In this document: positions 61,690 to 64,000 of the stretch, piece by piece
Numbering within the stretch: position 1 is the first letter of the stretch
How the letters are laid out: each line of letters opens with the position of its first letter
Source: Pseudomonadota bacterium
GTDB taxonomy: Bacteria; Desulfobacterota; Binatia; Binatales; Binataceae
Length of the DNA stretch: 64,000 bases
Reading direction: 5' to 3'
NCBI GenBank assembly: GCA_021325025.1
Contig: JAJPHZ010000035.1
Location: 434,001-498,000 of the forward strand
Made by a program: the position numbers and the translations under genes
Notes under the pieces: generated by a model
The model's input: only the letters and a program-made list of their open reading frames with translations
The model's database searches: none
What the model was told of the DNA's origin: nothing

Positions 61690-64000
61690 ATGTGGCTGGT
61701 CAGACTGGCGCTGCGCCGTCCGATCACGGTCCTGGTCATGACGGCGGCAATCCTGCTCGCCGCAGGGCTGGCGATCGTGCGCGCCCCCGTTGACATCCTG
61801 CCCAACCTGGGAATTCCGGTCATCTACGTGGTGCAGCCCTATGGCGGCATGTCGCCGAGCCAGATGGAGAGCCTGTTCATCACCTACTACGAGTATCACT
61901 TTCTCTACATCGCGGGTTTGCAACGGATCGAGTCGCAGTCAATCCAGGGCGCGGCGATGCTGGAGCTGTACTTCCGGCCGGGCACGCAGATCGCGCAGTC
62001 GATGGCGCAGGTGGTGGCAATGACCTTCCGCGCCACCGCCTTCATGCCGCCCGGCACGCTGCCCGCATTTATCCTGCGCTATGACGCCGGGTCGATCCCG
62101 GCCGGTCAACTGGTGTTCTCCAGTGCCGCACGCAGCCAATCCGAAATCCAGGACCTGGCGCTGTACCGGGTGCGTCCGCTGCTCGCCACCCTGCCCGGGG
62201 TGTCGGCGCCGCCGCCCTTCGGCGGCAAGGTCCGCACTGTGGTCGTCGAACTGGACGCCGACCGCATGCGGGCCTACGGCGTCGCGCCGCGCGACGTGGC
62301 CGGCGCGCTGGTTAAGGCTAACGCCGTGCTGCCCGCCGGCAACGTCAACCTCGGCGGGCTCAGCGCCATTGCGGCCAGCGACGCGATGGTGCGGCGAATC
62401 GGCGACCTCGGCGCGGTGCCGCTGCGGCTGGGCGCGGGCCCAACGGTTTTTCTGCGCGACGTGGCGCGCGTCAGCGACGGCGCCGATATCGTCTATCAGA
62501 CCGCGATGGTCAACGGGCGCGCCACCGTCTACATGCCGATCACCAAGCGCGCCGACGCTTCCACCCTGGAGGTAATCGACGCGGTCAAGGCCGCGCTGCC
62601 GCGCATGCGCGCGCTGGTTCCGCCGGATCTCTCGATCACCCTGGAATTCGACCAGTCGATATACGTCCAGAGCGCCATCCGTGATTTGCTGTTCGAGGGC
62701 GCGGTCGGCGCGCTGCTGACCGGCCTGATGGTGTTGCTGTTTCTGCGCGATTGGCGCTCGGGCCTGATCGTCGTGCTCACCATCCCGCTGTCGATCCTGG
62801 GCGCGGTCGTCGGCCTGCGACTGGCAGGCGAGAATATAAACATCATGACCCTGGGCGGCCTGGCGTTGGCAGTGGGAATCCTGGTCGATGAGGCCACCGT
62901 CGCAATCGAGAACATCCATGTCCATCGCGCGCAGGGCAAGCGGATTGCGCGTGCAGTGGTCGATGCGATGGGCGAAGTCATCGAGCCGCGCTTCCTTGCC
63001 ATGCTCTGTATTCTGGCGGTATTCATCCCGTCATTTCTGATGGCCGGGATCGGCCGCGCGCTGTTTACTCCGCTGGCGCTGGCGGTCGGCCTGTCAATGA
63101 TCGCCTCCTACCTGATTAGCAGCACCTTGCTGCCGGTTCTGGCGGCCTGGCTGCTCGCTTCACCGCATCGCGCGCAACGCGCCCCGGCATTTGCACGCTG
63201 GCAGCGCCGCTACTCGTCGATGCTGCACTGGCTCATCCTCAGGCCGCGGTCGGTCGCGGCGATCTACACACTGGTGTCCGCCGCCGGCCTGGCGCTGGCC
63301 GCAGGGGTTGGGACCCAGCTTTTTCCCGCCGCCGATACCGGGCAGTTTCAGCTCCGCATCCGTGCTCCGGCCGGCACGCGCCTGGATCGCACCGAGCAAA
63401 TCGTGCGCGAGGTGGACCACGCCATTCGCGACGCCGCCGGCGACAACAATGTCAGCATCACGCTGGCGACGGTCGGCGCGGCGCCTTGGGAATATCCGGT
63501 CAACCTGATCTTTCTATGGAACAGCGGGCCTCAGGATGCGGTGCTGCTGGTCGCGCTCAAGCCCGGCGCGCCGGTCGCGATCGCGCGCTTGCAGGAGCGG
63601 CTGCGCACCGACTTCGCATGGCGCCTTCCCGAGGTCAGGTTCTCCTTCGAGGCCGGCGACATCATCTCCAGAGTCCTCAACTTCGGATCGCCGACGCCCG
63701 TGAAGGTAACGGTATCGGGCAACGATTTGCGCCAGACGCGCTCGTTCGCTGAACGGATCCAGGCTCGGCTCATGGCTTTGCCGATGCTGCGCGACGTGCA
63801 GCTCGCGCAAGTCCTTGACTATCCGAGCCTCGACGTGCGCATCGACCGGGTACGCGCCGGCCAACTGGGCGTGACCGCCGATGAGGTGGCGGCGTCGTTG
63901 GTGAGTGCGACGTCCTCCAGCGCGCTGATCATGCCTAATTTTTGGATCGACCCGCAAAGCGGGGTGCCCTATCGCGTCGAGGTACTGGTCCCGTCCAACC
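61690..64000 (+). CDS. RND-family efflux permease (partial, runs off the right edge)
   Basis: At least 770 residues of an RND transporter, with the first membrane helix at the start (PITVLVMTAAILLAAGLAIV), the large periplasmic domain with the GDLGAVPLRLGAG region, and membrane helices from about 335. Helix 4 carries LAVGILVDEATVAIENI, with D400 and E401, where the classic family has two aspartates. HAE1/CzcA-type, so drugs or metals. The adaptor gene is not seen and may lie to the right. Confidence 0.92.
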   Translation, partial: MWLVRLALRRPITVLVMTAAILLAAGLAIVRAPVDILPNLGIPVIYVVQPYGGMSPSQMESLFITYYEYHFLYIAGLQRIESQSIQGAAMLELYFRPGTQIAQSMAQVVAMTFRATAFMPPGTLPAFILRYDAGSIPAGQLVFSSAARSQSEIQDLALYRVRPLLATLPGVSAPPPFGGKVRTVVVELDADRMRAYGVAPRDVAGALVKANAVLPAGNVNLGGLSAIAASDAMVRRIGDLGAVPLRLGAGPTVFLRDVARVSDGADIVYQTAMVNGRATVYMPITKRADASTLEVIDAVKAALPRMRALVPPDLSITLEFDQSIYVQSAIRDLLFEGAVGALLTGLMVLLFLRDWRSGLIVVLTIPLSILGAVVGLRLAGENINIMTLGGLALAVGILVDEATVAIENIHVHRAQGKRIARAVVDAMGEVIEPRFLAMLCILAVFIPSFLMAGIGRALFTPLALAVGLSMIASYLISSTLLPVLAAWLLASPHRAQRAPAFARWQRRYSSMLHWLILRPRSVAAIYTLVSAAGLALAAGVGTQLFPAADTGQFQLRIRAPAGTRLDRTEQIVREVDHAIRDAAGDNNVSITLATVGAAPWEYPVNLIFLWNSGPQDAVLLVALKPGAPVAIARLQERLRTDFAWRLPEVRFSFEAGDIISRVLNFGSPTPVKVTVSGNDLRQTRSFAERIQARLMALPMLRDVQLAQVLDYPSLDVRIDRVRAGQLGVTADEVAASLVSATSSSALIMPNFWIDPQSGVPYRVEVLVPSN

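Overview
The window is about 64 kb of GC-rich bacterial chromosome, densely packed with short directional runs of genes and with no insertion sequence, phage gene, CRISPR array or rRNA that I can see. The lineage cannot be fixed from sequence alone. The mix suggests an uncultivated, metabolically versatile soil or aquatic bacterium of the Binatota/Desulfobacterota/Methylomirabilota kind: an archaeal-type (class V) fructose bisphosphatase, several F420-type luciferase-like oxidoreductases, amidohydrolases of the 2-amino-3-carboxymuconate-semialdehyde decarboxylase type, an Mce/Mla lipid transporter, an eight-heme cytochrome and a menaquinone pathway. That assignment is inference.

Layout. 1-7.2 kb: an APC permease cut by the left edge, folD, and the divergent glycine cleavage run gcvT-gcvPA-gcvPB. 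7.7-13.1 kb: a luciferase-like oxidoreductase converging on a minus-strand run frc-oxc-cbiA (oxalate catabolism through formyl-CoA plus a corrin amidase). 13.6 kb: tRNA-Pro(GGG). 13.7-19.5 kb: an SDR gene, then coaX, an MBL-fold hydrolase, a PDZ-like protein, and panB-panC-panD, so vitamin B5 and CoA synthesis are together. 19.7-25.3 kb: a small helix-turn-helix protein, an RNB-domain ribonuclease, a YncE-like propeller, a DUF1122-like protein, a small zinc-ribbon protein and class V FBPase with a clear terminator. 25.5-30.9 kb: envelope genes, including a six-cysteine secreted protein, a second PDZ-like protein and an Mla/Mce lipid ABC transporter operon.

31-37.9 kb: a membrane-anchored octaheme cytochrome with HEAT and TPR repeats, a row of small secreted or cysteine-rich proteins, an SMP-30 family protein, a membrane protein and a second six-cysteine lipoprotein. 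37.9-45.2 kb: a likely catabolic island with two amidohydrolases (one broken by a single-base frameshift), a TetR regulator, a DUF35-thiolase fusion, a VOC protein and a DUF1329 protein. 45.4-51.1 kb: MscL, a cupredoxin, TauE/DUF1634, small envelope proteins, a cupin and two divergent luciferase-like oxidoreductases. 51.2 kb: a short minus-strand gene with its own terminator. 51.5-59.2 kb: the menaquinone operon menF-D-H-B-A-C-G, without menE. 59.3-64 kb: chrB, a TolC-type channel and an RND pump that runs off the right edge, preceded by a dyad-rich operator candidate.

The best candidates for something undescribed are the two-member six-cysteine 'GLW' secreted family, the two PDZ-like proteins that both carry a hydrophobic insert inside the PDZ fold, the hidden 58-residue gene, and the ChrB-TolC-RND arrangement.
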